Below, piece after piece: positions 43,145-51,701 of a DNA stretch of 64,000 nt. Origin of the DNA: an uncultured Lachnospiraceae bacterium (GTDB lineage: Bacteria; Bacillota; Clostridia; Lachnospirales; Lachnospiraceae); NCBI GenBank assembly GCA_910588285.1, contig CAJUQB010000003.1, positions 4,090 to 68,089 on the forward strand, written 5' to 3'. Each line of letters starts with the position of its first letter. The stretch's first letter is position 1. Under the pieces are notes generated by a model, which saw only the letters and a list, made by a program, of their open reading frames with translations, did no database searches and was not told the origin of the DNA. Made by a program: the position numbers and the translations under genes.

Positions 43145-44092
43145 ATGATGGAGCAGACAGAACGGAAATTTGCAGTATTGATCGACGCAGATAATGTGTC
43201 GCCAAAATATATCAAATATATTTTGGATGAAGTATCGGATATGGGGGTGGCCACCTACAAGCGGATCTATGGGGACTGGACGGACCACACCAAGCGGGGC
43301 TGGAAGGAGACCATCCTGGAGTGGTCTGTGAACCCGATCCAGCAGTACAGCTATACCTTTGGGAAGAATGCCACGGATTCGGCCATGATCATTGACGCTA
43401 TGGATATCCTGTATTCCGGCAAGGTCCAGGGATTCTGCCTGGTGTCCAGCGATTCGGATTTTACCAAGCTGGCCCAGCGGCTGCGGGAAGCGGGAATGTT
43501 CGTGGTGGGGATGGGAGAGCGCAAGACGCCGAAGCCCTTTGTCAAGGCCTGCGATACCTTCAAGATCCTGGAGATCATTGCCCAGGGGAAGGAGACTGTG
43601 GGCAGCAGTGTCAAGGAGGAGATTAATGAAAGCGTCAAGGAGGAGATCACCGGCCTGGAGGAGATCCAGGATGCGGTGGAGAAGGTGGTGACAGAGAACA
43701 ACAACAAGGGCAAGCCTACCCAGATCGCAGAGGTGGGCAGCATGCTTGGCAAGAAGTTCTCGGATTTTGACGTGCGTAATTACGGATGCACCAAGCTGTC
43801 CACCTTTTTGGAGGGATTAGATAAATTCGAGCTGGAGAAAAAGGGCACAACTTATTTTGTGCGGGATAAGCAGACCACGGTTCCGCGGAAGGAGATCGAG
43901 AAGCAGGTGACGGCTCTGATCGGGGCCAGCGGCGGCCAGGTGGACAATCTCAGCGTGATCTACGAGGAGCTGAAAAAACGGTATCCCGGCTTCAATGTGA
44001 ATCAGTATGGGTACAGCCGCCTGTCCAGCTTTATCCGAAGCTTTTCCAGGTTTGAGATCAGGGATAATGTGGTGCGGATGCTGGGAAAATAA
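43145..44092 (+). CDS. NYN-domain ribonuclease with two OST-HTH/LOTUS domains
   Basis: 315 residues. The NYN (PIN-like) domain at about 8-150 has the acidic residues in AVLIDADN, ATDSAMIIDAMD and LVSSDSDFTKLAQRLRE. Two OST-HTH domains follow: one with SMLGKKFSDFDVRNYGCTKL, the other with ELKKRYPGFNVNQYGYSRL. This LabA/MARF1-like layout implies RNA cleavage guided by LOTUS domains, which bind RNA (G-quadruplex RNA in some cases). The RNase HI gene follows after 49 nt and may be co-transcribed. The targets are unknown. Confidence 0.88.
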   Translation: MMEQTERKFAVLIDADNVSPKYIKYILDEVSDMGVATYKRIYGDWTDHTKRGWKETILEWSVNPIQQYSYTFGKNATDSAMIIDAMDILYSGKVQGFCLVSSDSDFTKLAQRLREAGMFVVGMGERKTPKPFVKACDTFKILEIIAQGKETVGSSVKEEINESVKEEITGLEEIQDAVEKVVTENNNKGKPTQIAEVGSMLGKKFSDFDVRNYGCTKLSTFLEGLDKFELEKKGTTYFVRDKQTTVPRKEIEKQVTALIGASGGQVDNLSVIYEELKKRYPGFNVNQYGYSRLSSFIRSFSRFEIRDNVVRMLGK

Positions 44093-44141
44093 CAGAGAGG
44101 ACATCTCTGCAGGATCAAAAGCAGACAGTAAGGAGGAAGCG

Positions 44142-44834
44142 ATGGCAAAGAAATATTATGCAGTGCGTCAGGGGGAGACCCCCGGGATTTACCTGAGCTG
44201 GGGGGACTGTCAGAAGAATATCAAGGGCTATTCCGGGGCGGAATATAAAGGCTTTGATGATATCAAGGAGGCGGAAGCATTTCTGCTGGGCGGAGCGGGG
44301 GCATTGGCCCGGACCGGCAGGGACGGGAAGGAGCCGGCGGAAGGGGAGCCGCGGGATGCGGTTTATGTGGATGCGGCGGAAGCCCATTTTCAGGAAGGGG
44401 CCGCCAATGGGGCAGTGGCCTATGTAGATGGCAGCTACAATGTAAAAACCAAGGAATATTCCTGCGGAGTGGTGCTGTTTTACCGGGGAGTCACCCAGTA
44501 TTTTTCCAGAAAGTTCTCGGATCCGGAGCGGGCTTCCATGCGCAATGTGGCCGGGGAGATCGAGGGCAGCATGTGCGCCATGAATTACTGCCTGGAGCAA
44601 CGGATTGACAGCCTTATGATTTATTATGATTATGAGGGGATTGAGAAATGGTGTACCGGAGCCTGGAAGGCCAACAAGGAGGGCACCATTGCCTACCGGG
44701 ACTTTTACCGGAGGGCCAGCCAGCAGGTGAAGATTCGCTTTGTGAAGGTGAAGGGCCATTCCGGAGACAAATACAATGACCTGGCAGACCGGCTGGCCAA
44801 GCAGGCGGTGGGGCTATTGCCGGAGCGGGGATAA
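44142..44834 (+). CDS. rnhA: Ribonuclease HI with N-terminal hybrid-binding domain
   Basis: 230 residues from ATG 44142 (AAGGAGG upstream). The N-terminal RHBD/viroplasmin-like domain (about 1-50) has KYYAVRQGETPGIYLSWGDC and KGFDDIKEAEAFL. The catalytic RNase H domain (about 85-228) has the carboxylates in AYVDGSY, GEIEGSM, IYYDYEGIEKW and HSGDKYNDLADRLAK. It degrades RNA in RNA-DNA hybrids. It is a eukaryotic-type RNase H1 layout common in Clostridia. Confidence 0.93.
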   Translation: MAKKYYAVRQGETPGIYLSWGDCQKNIKGYSGAEYKGFDDIKEAEAFLLGGAGALARTGRDGKEPAEGEPRDAVYVDAAEAHFQEGAANGAVAYVDGSYNVKTKEYSCGVVLFYRGVTQYFSRKFSDPERASMRNVAGEIEGSMCAMNYCLEQRIDSLMIYYDYEGIEKWCTGAWKANKEGTIAYRDFYRRASQQVKIRFVKVKGHSGDKYNDLADRLAKQAVGLLPERG

Positions 44835-44861
44835 GAATAACAGAATAAATCTGCAATAAAA

Positions 44862-44908
44862 GAACAACGCTGGAGGATTTTCACAACCAAAAATCCGGCG
44901 TTGTTTTT
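44862..44908 (+). terminator. Rho-independent terminator after rnhA
   Basis: The outer stem aacaacgc / gcgttgtt and inner stem ggatttt / aaaaatcc are followed by a T-run. Confidence 0.8.
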
Positions 44909-44959
44909 TGTATGCTTTAATTTCTATATGTTTTTAATATATGTTTTTAATATATGTTT

Positions 44960-45205
44960 TTATTTATCAGTTGTCACATATTCGATGATATCTCCGGGCT
45001 TGCAATCCAAAACATAGCAAATGCGCGCAAGGATGTCTGCATCAATTTTTTCCACATGTCCATGATACCATTTGTCGATTACCTCAAACCGTGTATCAAT
45101 GGCCCGGGCCAATGCATTCCGGGTTATTTTTTTCTGGTCCATATAGGGTTTCAACATGATCTCAATATGACCGTATTCTTTTCGTATGAATAAATCTTTT
45201 TTCAT
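44960..45205 (-). CDS. Small Xre/Cro-type helix-turn-helix regulator
   Basis: 81 residues. The HTH reads KKITRNALARAIDTRFEVID, followed by LARICYVLDCKPGDIIEYV, which is the YozG-like Cro/C1 pattern. GAGGTGA precedes the start. It is divergent from the surface-protein gene, and a perfect inverted repeat overlapping that gene's promoter is a good candidate for its operator. Confidence 0.85.
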   Translation of the reverse strand: MKKDLFIRKEYGHIEIMLKPYMDQKKITRNALARAIDTRFEVIDKWYHGHVEKIDADILARICYVLDCKPGDIIEYVTTDK

Positions 45206-45244
45206 AAATTCACCTCAAATATATACTATCTAAAAAAAAATCAC

Positions 45245-45290
45245 TTGACGAATCACATATAAATAGTTACTATGTAGATAGTAACTATTT
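45245..45290 (+). promoter_or_regulatory. Promoter with overlapping 12-bp inverted repeat
   Basis: TTGACG (45245-45250), 17 nt, TACTAT (45268-45273). The inverted repeat AAATAGTTACTA (45261-45272) / TAGTAACTATTT (45279-45290) with a 6-nt spacer covers the -10 and the start-site region. Binding there would repress the surface-protein gene; the divergent Xre gene is the likely source of the repressor. Confidence 0.7.
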
Positions 45291-45445
45291 CGAATGAGAG
45301 GTGATAGATGATATTAATATAAACAGATTTATAAAAAATTATGATTTGCTTAAAAATTACTTTGTCAGCTCGCAAGTTATATAGGCAAATATCCGTCTGT
45401 TCGACGGAATTCCAAGGAAAGAAGACAAAATGGAGGATTTGAAGT

Positions 45446-46246
45446 ATGAAGAAAAAATTTTCAGTAGTATTAGCTACAATGGTACTTATGCTGGCGCTGG
45501 AAACCAGCGCTATGGCGGCGGACAGCCCGTCAATTTCCGGTCCCAATACACCGAGTGAAGATACGAATAACCCGATCAGTGGTCCGACGCAGAGCAAGGC
45601 GGAAGGTGTGACAGCAGTGGGCAAAGACGGTCAGGAGTACAAGGTAGAGATCGTGGAAACCGGTGCGACCGCAGTATTGGGCACACTTAGCGGAAAGGAA
45701 AAAGAGACCTTTCAGGAGGTAGTCAATAATCCGGTGGAATTCGTACAGAAAGAAACAGGAAAGAAGGTTGAGGTTGACTGGTATGGCGCAGCGAATATCT
45801 CCCTTCCGGACAAAATGCCGGAGGGCGGACTTGACATTACGATCAAGGATTCCAAGATTAAGGCAGGCGATAGGATGATCCTGCTGCACGTTAAGGAAGA
45901 CGGAAGTGTAGAGGAGATTTCGGTGCAGGTTAAGGATGGCGCGATCACAGGACATTTCACATCCTTATCTCCGGTGGTATATTATGCAGTGGCTTCTGCA
46001 GATGTAAATGATGACCAGACCGATACAAATAAACCGAGTACTGATACGAATAAGCCAGTTACTGATACGAATAAGCCAAGTACAGAGAAGCCGGCAACTG
46101 GTGGCGCCCAGGGTGCAGGAAGCGGAGTACAGACGGCAAATTCTCCCAAGACTGGAGAACAAAGCACGGCAGCGCCCCTTTATCTGGCAGGTATAATCGC
46201 TGCTTGCGGAGCAATATACCTGTGCCGCAGAAAGCTCCACATCTAA
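45446..46246 (+). CDS. Sortase-anchored surface protein (SPKTG motif)
   Basis: 266 residues. A signal peptide (about 1-24, ending SAMAA) is followed by an unrecognised beta-rich region (about 50-185) and a Thr/Asn/Lys/Pro linker with TDTNKPS repeats (about 190-215). The C-terminal sorting signal is SPKTGE, a hydrophobic helix (LYLAGIIAACGAIYL) and RRKLHI. It is expected to be covalently linked to the cell wall by a sortase not encoded here. Ligand unknown. Confidence 0.82.
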   Translation: MKKKFSVVLATMVLMLALETSAMAADSPSISGPNTPSEDTNNPISGPTQSKAEGVTAVGKDGQEYKVEIVETGATAVLGTLSGKEKETFQEVVNNPVEFVQKETGKKVEVDWYGAANISLPDKMPEGGLDITIKDSKIKAGDRMILLHVKEDGSVEEISVQVKDGAITGHFTSLSPVVYYAVASADVNDDQTDTNKPSTDTNKPVTDTNKPSTEKPATGGAQGAGSGVQTANSPKTGEQSTAAPLYLAGIIAACGAIYLCRRKLHI

Positions 46247-46307
46247 TACGGCAGGATACAAAAAAGAAATACCCTTTATTACACCGCCTATATAATGAGT
46301 TTGAAAC

Positions 46308-46352
46308 ACAGGAACCGGTGCAGACAATTCAGCGTCTGCACCGGTTTCTGTT
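46308..46352 (+). terminator. Terminator-like hairpin after the surface-protein gene
   Basis: aaccggtgcagac (46313-46325) and gtctgcaccggtt (46334-46346) form a perfect 13-bp stem with an 8-nt loop; the following tract is only weakly T-rich. Confidence 0.75.
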
Positions 46353-46373
46353 CCTGGGAATCTACATTTTTAC

Positions 46374-46402
46374 TTGAAATTCTCTTCCAATCGTGGTACA
46401 TT
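46374..46402 (+). promoter_or_regulatory. Promoter of the pantothenate operon
   Basis: TTGAAA (46374-46379), a 17-nt spacer, TACATT (46397-46402), leaving a leader of about 115 nt before the ATG at 46523. No known riboswitch is recognised in that leader. Confidence 0.5.
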
Positions 46403-46522
46403 TTTTAGTGAGCGGTATTCGTAGGAAACTGCATCGTATGATAGGTGTTGTCACAGATGGCTATTTTGGAGCAAACATTCATAGTCTTTGAAGCATTGAT
46501 TGGAAAATAGCGGGGTGATAAC

Positions 46523-47377
46523 ATGAATATAAGCTTTATCGGCGCCGGCAAGGCAGGGTGCAGCCTGGGAAAATACTTCGCAGAGAAGGGTTCTGGCTGC
46601 GGCCTTACCGTGAGCGGCTATTATAGTTTGGAGGAAGCAGACGCCAGATGGGCGGCTACCTTTACCGGCTCCCACTGCTTTGCAGCTATGGGGGAGGCGG
46701 TGGACAAAAGTGATGCCATCATTGTATCGACTCCGGACGGAGCGATAACCAAGGTGTGGGAATCACTGCGGCAAGAACATGTGAGCGGCAAAATGATCTG
46801 TCATTTAAGTGGCTCCTTATCATCCGATGTATTTTCCGGGGCGGAGGATCTGGGTGCATACCCTGTCTCCATTCATCCGATGTTTGCGTTCAGCAATCGA
46901 GAATCCGTGTATCAACAATTGCAGCAGGCCAGCTTTACCCTGGAGGGACATCCCCGGGCGGTTTTGGCGTGGCAGGAGGTCTTTGAGGCTCTTGGCAATG
47001 GGGCGGCTCCCATTGACAGGGATGTGAAGGCCAAATATCACGGGGCGGCCAGCCTGTTGTCCAACCATGTGCTGGCGGTTCTGGCCACAGGCTATGAGCT
47101 GCTGGAGGAATGCGGGTTTTCCAGTAAGGAGGCCCGGTCCTTCAGCCAGTTCCTGGTGAAAAACAATGTGGAGCATGCCATCAAAGAGGGGTGCGTAAAG
47201 GCCCTTACCGGCCCCGTTGAGCGGGGAGACATCGGTACAGTGGAAAAGCACCTGTCGGTGATGGGGGAAGCACAGCAGGAGCTGTACCGGGCCTGCGGCA
47301 GGAAGCTTGCAGCTCTGGCCCGCCAGAAGCATCCCGGGCAGGATTACGGCCCCATGGAGGATTTGCTGAACCAATAG
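46523..47377 (+). CDS. panG: Rossmann/DUF2520 oxidoreductase, probable alternative ketopantoate reductase
   Basis: 284 residues. The N-terminal Rossmann fold starts NISFIGAGKAGCSLGKYF (GxGxxG type), with CHLSGSLSSDVFSG in the middle. A helical DUF2520 domain (about 130-280) contains KYHGAASLLSNHVLAVLATG. This is the COG5495 layout; Francisella PanG, an alternative ketopantoate reductase, belongs to this type as far as I recall. panB, panC and panD follow directly and no panE is seen, which supports NADPH-dependent reduction of ketopantoate to pantoate. The symbol is given on that basis. Confidence 0.72.
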   Translation: MNISFIGAGKAGCSLGKYFAEKGSGCGLTVSGYYSLEEADARWAATFTGSHCFAAMGEAVDKSDAIIVSTPDGAITKVWESLRQEHVSGKMICHLSGSLSSDVFSGAEDLGAYPVSIHPMFAFSNRESVYQQLQQASFTLEGHPRAVLAWQEVFEALGNGAAPIDRDVKAKYHGAASLLSNHVLAVLATGYELLEECGFSSKEARSFSQFLVKNNVEHAIKEGCVKALTGPVERGDIGTVEKHLSVMGEAQQELYRACGRKLAALARQKHPGQDYGPMEDLLNQ

Positions 47378-47441
47378 GAGGAAACAGGTATGCGCAACAT
47401 AATTTCACGGCGACCATTCTGGCGTCAAGAAGGAGGATATA

Positions 47442-48269
47442 ATGAAAAACACAGTAGCAACATTCAAGGAAGCAAAGCAAAAGGGCGAGAAGCTGTCCAT
47501 GCTGACAGCCTACGATTATTCCACAGCCAAGCTCATTGACGAATCCGGGGTCAACGCCATTCTGGTGGGGGATTCCCTGGGAAATGTGATTCTTGGCTAT
47601 GAGGATACCCTTTCTGTCACCATGGAGGACATGATCCACCATGGAGCGGCAGTATCCCGAGGGGTAAAAAACGCCCTTTTAATTGTAGATATGCCCTTCA
47701 TGAGCTACCAGGTGTCCGTGCAGGATGCACTTGTAAACGCCGGGCGGCTGATGAAGGAGGGACGGGCAGGAGCAGTAAAGCTGGAGGGAGGCCAGGAGGT
47801 ATGCCCCCAGATTCGGGCCATCACGGCAGCGGGGATCCCGGTCTGCGCCCACATCGGCCTGACGCCCCAGTCCATCAACGCCTTTGGGGGCTTTAAGGTA
47901 CAGGGAAAGACCGAGAGCGCGGCCAAAAAGCTTTTGGAGGACGCCAGGGCGGTGGAGGCAGCAGGCGCCTTTGCCGTGGTGCTGGAGTGCGTGCCGGCGA
48001 AGCTGGCGGAGCTGGTGACCAAGGAGGTTTCCATTCCCACCATTGGGATTGGGGCAGGAAATGTCTGCGACGGGCAGGTGCTGGTATATCAGGATATGCT
48101 GGGACTGTTTTCCGATTTTACCCCCAAGTTCGTCCGGCGGTTTGCAGAGGTGGGCCAGACCATGCGGGAAGCCTTTGCGGCCTATGACAGGGCGGTGAAG
48201 GACGGCTCCTTCCCGGAGAAGAAGCATGAATATACCATCAGTGATGATGTTTTGGAAAAATTGTATTAG
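47442..48269 (+). CDS. panB: Ketopantoate hydroxymethyltransferase
   Basis: Transfers a hydroxymethyl group from methylene-tetrahydrofolate to alpha-ketoisovalerate. 275 residues; motifs LTAYDYSTAKLIDESGV, VGDSLGNVILGYEDT, metal-binding and catalytic segments MPFMSYQVS, CAHIGLTPQS and IGIGAGNVCDGQVLV. GAAGGAGG precedes the ATG. It is followed by panC after 14 nt. Confidence 0.96.
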   Translation: MKNTVATFKEAKQKGEKLSMLTAYDYSTAKLIDESGVNAILVGDSLGNVILGYEDTLSVTMEDMIHHGAAVSRGVKNALLIVDMPFMSYQVSVQDALVNAGRLMKEGRAGAVKLEGGQEVCPQIRAITAAGIPVCAHIGLTPQSINAFGGFKVQGKTESAAKKLLEDARAVEAAGAFAVVLECVPAKLAELVTKEVSIPTIGIGAGNVCDGQVLVYQDMLGLFSDFTPKFVRRFAEVGQTMREAFAAYDRAVKDGSFPEKKHEYTISDDVLEKLY

Positions 48270-48283
48270 ACGGGGGAGGATAT

Positions 48284-49126
48284 ATGAATATTTCAGGAAG
48301 TATCAAAGACACAAGAAATCAGGTAAAGGAGTGGAAGAGCCAGGGGCTGTCCGTAGCCCTGGTTCCCACTATGGGCTATCTCCACGACGGGCACAAGAGC
48401 CTGATGGAGCGGGCCAGGAAGGAAAATGACAAGGTGGTGGTGAGCATCTTTGTGAACCCCATGCAGTTTGGGCCACAGGAGGATTACGACAGCTATCCCA
48501 GGGACCTTGAGCGGGATGGGGCCATCTGCCAGGAGGCCGGTGTGGACTGGATCTTCCACCCGGAAGTGGAGGAAATGTACGGCCCTCATTTCTGCGGCTA
48601 TGTGGATATGCACACCCTGCCGGAAAAGCTGTGCGGAGCCAGCCGTCCCGTGCATTTTCGGGGTGTGCAGACCGTGGTCAGCAAGCTGTTCCACATTATC
48701 CCGGCCCAGCGGGCTTATTTCGGGCAGAAGGATGCCCAGCAGCTGGCCATTATCCGCCGGATGGTGATGGACCTGGATTTTGATATAGAGATCATTGGAT
48801 GCCCCATTGTCCGGGAGGCGGACGGCCTGGCCAAGAGCTCCCGGAATACCTATCTGTCCCGGGAGGAGCGTGCCCAGGCCGTGATCTTAAACCAGTCCCT
48901 GGAGGAGGCCATGAGGCTTGTTGAGGCCGGGGAGAAGGAGGCGGAGAAGGTGAAGGAGGCCATTATAAAGAAGCTTTCCGGCTGCCCTCTGGCGCGGATT
49001 GACTATGTAGAGATTGTAAGCTTTGACAATATTCAGCCCATCCAGAGGCTGGAGGGGCCGGTGCTGATTGCCATTGCGGTGTACATTGGAACCACCCGCC
49101 TGATTGACAACCGGATTATTATGTAA
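48284..49126 (+). CDS. panC: Pantothenate synthetase
   Basis: Condenses pantoate with beta-alanine using ATP. 280 residues; HIGH-like motif PTMGYLHDGHKSLM, FVNPMQFGPQEDYDSYPRD, the conserved FGQKDAQQLAIIRRM and the KSSRNTYLS loop. panD follows 11 nt downstream. Confidence 0.96.
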   Translation: MNISGSIKDTRNQVKEWKSQGLSVALVPTMGYLHDGHKSLMERARKENDKVVVSIFVNPMQFGPQEDYDSYPRDLERDGAICQEAGVDWIFHPEVEEMYGPHFCGYVDMHTLPEKLCGASRPVHFRGVQTVVSKLFHIIPAQRAYFGQKDAQQLAIIRRMVMDLDFDIEIIGCPIVREADGLAKSSRNTYLSREERAQAVILNQSLEEAMRLVEAGEKEAEKVKEAIIKKLSGCPLARIDYVEIVSFDNIQPIQRLEGPVLIAIAVYIGTTRLIDNRIIM

Positions 49127-49137
49127 GGAGAAGGAAA

Positions 49138-49536
49138 ATGCTTTTGAATATGTTAAAGGGCAAAATTCACCGGGCCGTGGTGCAGCAGGCAGAGCTGAAT
49201 TATGTGGGCAGCATCACGGTGGATCCAAAGCTGATGGAGGCTGCCGGGATTTTGGAATATGAATATGTACAGATTGTGGATGTGGAGAACGGGAACCGTT
49301 TTGAAACCTATACCATTGCAGGGGAGCCGGACAGCGGCATGATCTGCCTGAACGGGGCGGCGGCCCGCCAGGTGTCTGTGGGGGATCATATTATTATCAT
49401 GTGCTATGCCCAGATGACCCCGGAGGAGGCCAAAGAGCATAAGCCCTATGTGGTATTTGTGGATGACAGGAATAAGATCCGCCAGGTAGCCCGCTATGAG
49501 AAATACGGAGAGCTGAGCCCTGGATGTGAGGGTTGA
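49138..49536 (+). CDS. panD: Aspartate 1-decarboxylase proenzyme
   Basis: Makes beta-alanine from aspartate; a pyruvoyl enzyme that self-cleaves between Gly24 and Ser25, visible in LNYVGSITVDP. 132 residues, with the family features KGKIHRAVV, NGNRFETYTI and NGAAARQVSVGDHIIIM. It completes a panG-B-C-D set, so the cell should make pantothenate from ketoisovalerate and aspartate. Confidence 0.96.
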   Translation: MLLNMLKGKIHRAVVQQAELNYVGSITVDPKLMEAAGILEYEYVQIVDVENGNRFETYTIAGEPDSGMICLNGAAARQVSVGDHIIIMCYAQMTPEEAKEHKPYVVFVDDRNKIRQVARYEKYGELSPGCEG

Positions 49537-49669
49537 ACTGGGGGGAGAAAGGTGGTACAATAACGGGGAAATGATGGAGGTCCTGTTTCCGGCCGGAGGC
49601 AGCAGCCAGGGCGCTGCCGGAAGCATTGATGCAGCTATATAAGAGAAAAAAGTATTGGAGGAAAAGGCT

Positions 49670-50194
49670 ATGAGTGGTTTGATTCACATTTACGAAGGAG
49701 ACGGAAAGGGAAAGACAAGCGCCGGGGTAGGGCTTGCGGTGCGGTGCGCCGGGAGCGGCCAGGAGGTTTTGTACACCCAGTTTTTGAAGACGGATGATTC
49801 CAGTGAGCTTGGGGTGTTGGAGCAGCTGGCCCATATCCATTTGGTACGGTGCACCGAGACCTTTGGATTTGTTTTCAACATGACTCCGGAGACCAGGAAG
49901 AAGGCCAGGGAATTTTATACGGAGCATTTCCGGAAGGTGACTGCCCTGGCAAGGGAGGAAGGAGTGCGGCTGCTGGTGATGGATGAGCTGATCGCCAGCT
50001 ACAATCTGGATATGGTGGACAAGGAGGAGGTGCTTACGTTCCTGAAGGACAAGCCCCAGGAGCTTGAGGTGGTGCTGACCGGCCGCGACCCGGCGCCGGA
50101 GCTCTGTGAGCTGGCGGATTATATATCCAGGATTGTGAAGGTGAAGCACCCCTTTGATAAGGGGATTCCTGCCAGGAAGGGAATTGAGATGTAG
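49670..50194 (+). CDS. cobO: Corrinoid adenosyltransferase (CobO/BtuR type)
   Basis: Transfers the adenosyl group of ATP to cob(I)alamin or cobyrinic acid diamide. 174 residues from ATG 49670 (GGAGG upstream). The P-loop is YEGDGKGKTSAGVGLAVR; VLYTQFLKTDDSSELG and LLVMDELIASYNLDMV match the family. The product, adenosylcobalamin, is the cofactor of lysine 5,6-aminomutase encoded at 4154-6514. The siroheme-type gene starts 2 nt after its stop. Confidence 0.93.
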   Translation: MSGLIHIYEGDGKGKTSAGVGLAVRCAGSGQEVLYTQFLKTDDSSELGVLEQLAHIHLVRCTETFGFVFNMTPETRKKAREFYTEHFRKVTALAREEGVRLLVMDELIASYNLDMVDKEEVLTFLKDKPQELEVVLTGRDPAPELCELADYISRIVKVKHPFDKGIPARKGIEM

Positions 50195-50196
50195 GT

Positions 50197-50682
50197 ATGG
50201 CTGAAAGGTATTTTCCGTTATATGTTTCCATGAAGGGAAAGCGCTGCCAGATCTATGGCGGAGGTCCGATTGCAGCCAGAAGGGCCGGCGCGCTGCTGCG
50301 GTTTGGCGCAGCGGTATGTGTGACTGCGCCAGAGATCTGTGACGCCATCCGGCAGTACCGGCTCCAGTATCCCGGGCAGTGTCAGCTTCGGGAGGAGGAA
50401 TACCGGCCGGGAATGACGGAGGCGGATTTTGTACTGGCCTGCACGGACGATGAGAAGGTCCAGGAGGAGATTTACCGGGAATGCAGGAGCCTTGGGATTC
50501 CGGTGAACCTGGCGTCGGACCAGAGCAAGTGTGATTTTTTCTTTCCGGCCCTGGTGGAGCAGGAGGAGCTGGTCATCGGCGTGTGCTCCAGCGGGAAGGA
50601 TCATTCCAGGGTGCGCAGGCTGGCCCAGCGGCTTAGGCTGTGGCTGGCAGAGCAGGAAGGGATATCGGCATCAGGGAAATGA
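50197..50682 (+). CDS. Precorrin-2 dehydrogenase / sirohydrochlorin ferrochelatase-type protein
   Basis: 161 residues, the length of the CysG N-terminal/Met8-like module. NAD-binding start YGGGPIAARRAGALLRFGAA, then LACTDDEKVQEEI and NLASDQSKCDFFFPALVE, with the catalytic Asp in the SDQ segment. It oxidises precorrin-2 to sirohydrochlorin (and may insert metal) for siroheme or B12 synthesis. It is in a gene string with cobO, hemB and hemL. Confidence 0.88.
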   Translation: MAERYFPLYVSMKGKRCQIYGGGPIAARRAGALLRFGAAVCVTAPEICDAIRQYRLQYPGQCQLREEEYRPGMTEADFVLACTDDEKVQEEIYRECRSLGIPVNLASDQSKCDFFFPALVEQEELVIGVCSSGKDHSRVRRLAQRLRLWLAEQEGISASGK

Positions 50683-50717
50683 GCCCTGCATAAGCTTGGA
50701 AAACGGGAGGATTCAGG

Positions 50718-51701
50718 ATGGAACTGACAGTAAGGCCCCGCCGTCTGCGGGGAAATGAAACTATCAGGAAAATGGTGCGGGAGACCAGGATGGACAAATC
50801 CAGTCTGGTGTATCCCATGTTTGTGGTGGAGGGGGTCAACATCAAGGAGGAGATCCCCTCCATGTACGGTCAGTACCGGTACAGCGTGGACCGGATGGAG
50901 GAGAAGCTTCTTGAGCTGGCAGAAGCCGGTGTGCAGAATGTGATGCTCTTTGGGATCCCGGCCCACAAGGACGAGGCAGGCAGCGGGGCATACGACACGG
51001 ACGGCATTGTGCAGCGGGGCTTTCGCAAGGCCAGGCAGGCCTGCCCACAGCTGTATCTGATGGGGGATGTGTGTATGTGCGAATATACCTCCCACGGCCA
51101 CTGCGGCCTGCTCCATGGCCAGGATGTGGACAATGACAGGACGCTTGAGCTGCTGGCCCAAACGGCCCTGTCCCAGGTTCAGGCAGGAGCCGATATGGTA
51201 GCGCCCTCGGATATGATGGACGGACGGGTGGGGGCCATCCGCAGGCTGCTGGATCAGAATCATTATGAGCATATTCCCATCATGGCCTACTCGGTGAAGT
51301 TTGCCTCCTCCTTCTACGGTCCCTTCCGGGATGCGGCGGACTCTGCGCCGGCCTTTGGGGACCGCAAGACTTACCAGATGGATTTCCACAACCGCAGAGA
51401 AGCGGTAAAGGAAGCCCTGCTGGATGCGGCGGAGGGAGCGGATATCCTGATGGTAAAGCCGGCTATGGCCTACGGAGACCTGATCCGTGAGGTGAAGGAC
51501 GCCACGCATCTTCCCCTGGCTGCCTACAGTGTCAGCGGGGAGTATGCCATGGTGAAAACCACGGCTGCGGCAGGCTTTGTAGATGAGACCAGCATTATGT
51601 GTGAGATGGCGGTTAGCGCCTATCGGGCAGGCGCTGACATCTATATTACCTATTTTGCCCAGGAATTGGCCAAATGCATGGAGGAAGGAAGAATCGGATA
51701 A
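50718..51701 (+). CDS. hemB: Delta-aminolevulinic acid dehydratase (porphobilinogen synthase)
   Basis: Condenses two 5-aminolevulinates to porphobilinogen. 327 residues; zinc cysteines in DVCMCEYTSHGHCGLL, Schiff-base lysines in MAYSVKFASSFYGPF and ILMVKPAMAY. GGGAGG precedes the ATG. Its stop overlaps the hemL start by 1 nt. Confidence 0.96.
   Translation: MELTVRPRRLRGNETIRKMVRETRMDKSSLVYPMFVVEGVNIKEEIPSMYGQYRYSVDRMEEKLLELAEAGVQNVMLFGIPAHKDEAGSGAYDTDGIVQRGFRKARQACPQLYLMGDVCMCEYTSHGHCGLLHGQDVDNDRTLELLAQTALSQVQAGADMVAPSDMMDGRVGAIRRLLDQNHYEHIPIMAYSVKFASSFYGPFRDAADSAPAFGDRKTYQMDFHNRREAVKEALLDAAEGADILMVKPAMAYGDLIREVKDATHLPLAAYSVSGEYAMVKTTAAAGFVDETSIMCEMAVSAYRAGADIYITYFAQELAKCMEEGRIG

Noticed and set aside
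46403..46522. Riboswitch or T-box leader before the pantothenate operon
   Set aside because: No terminator stem or T-box sequence in the 115-nt leader.
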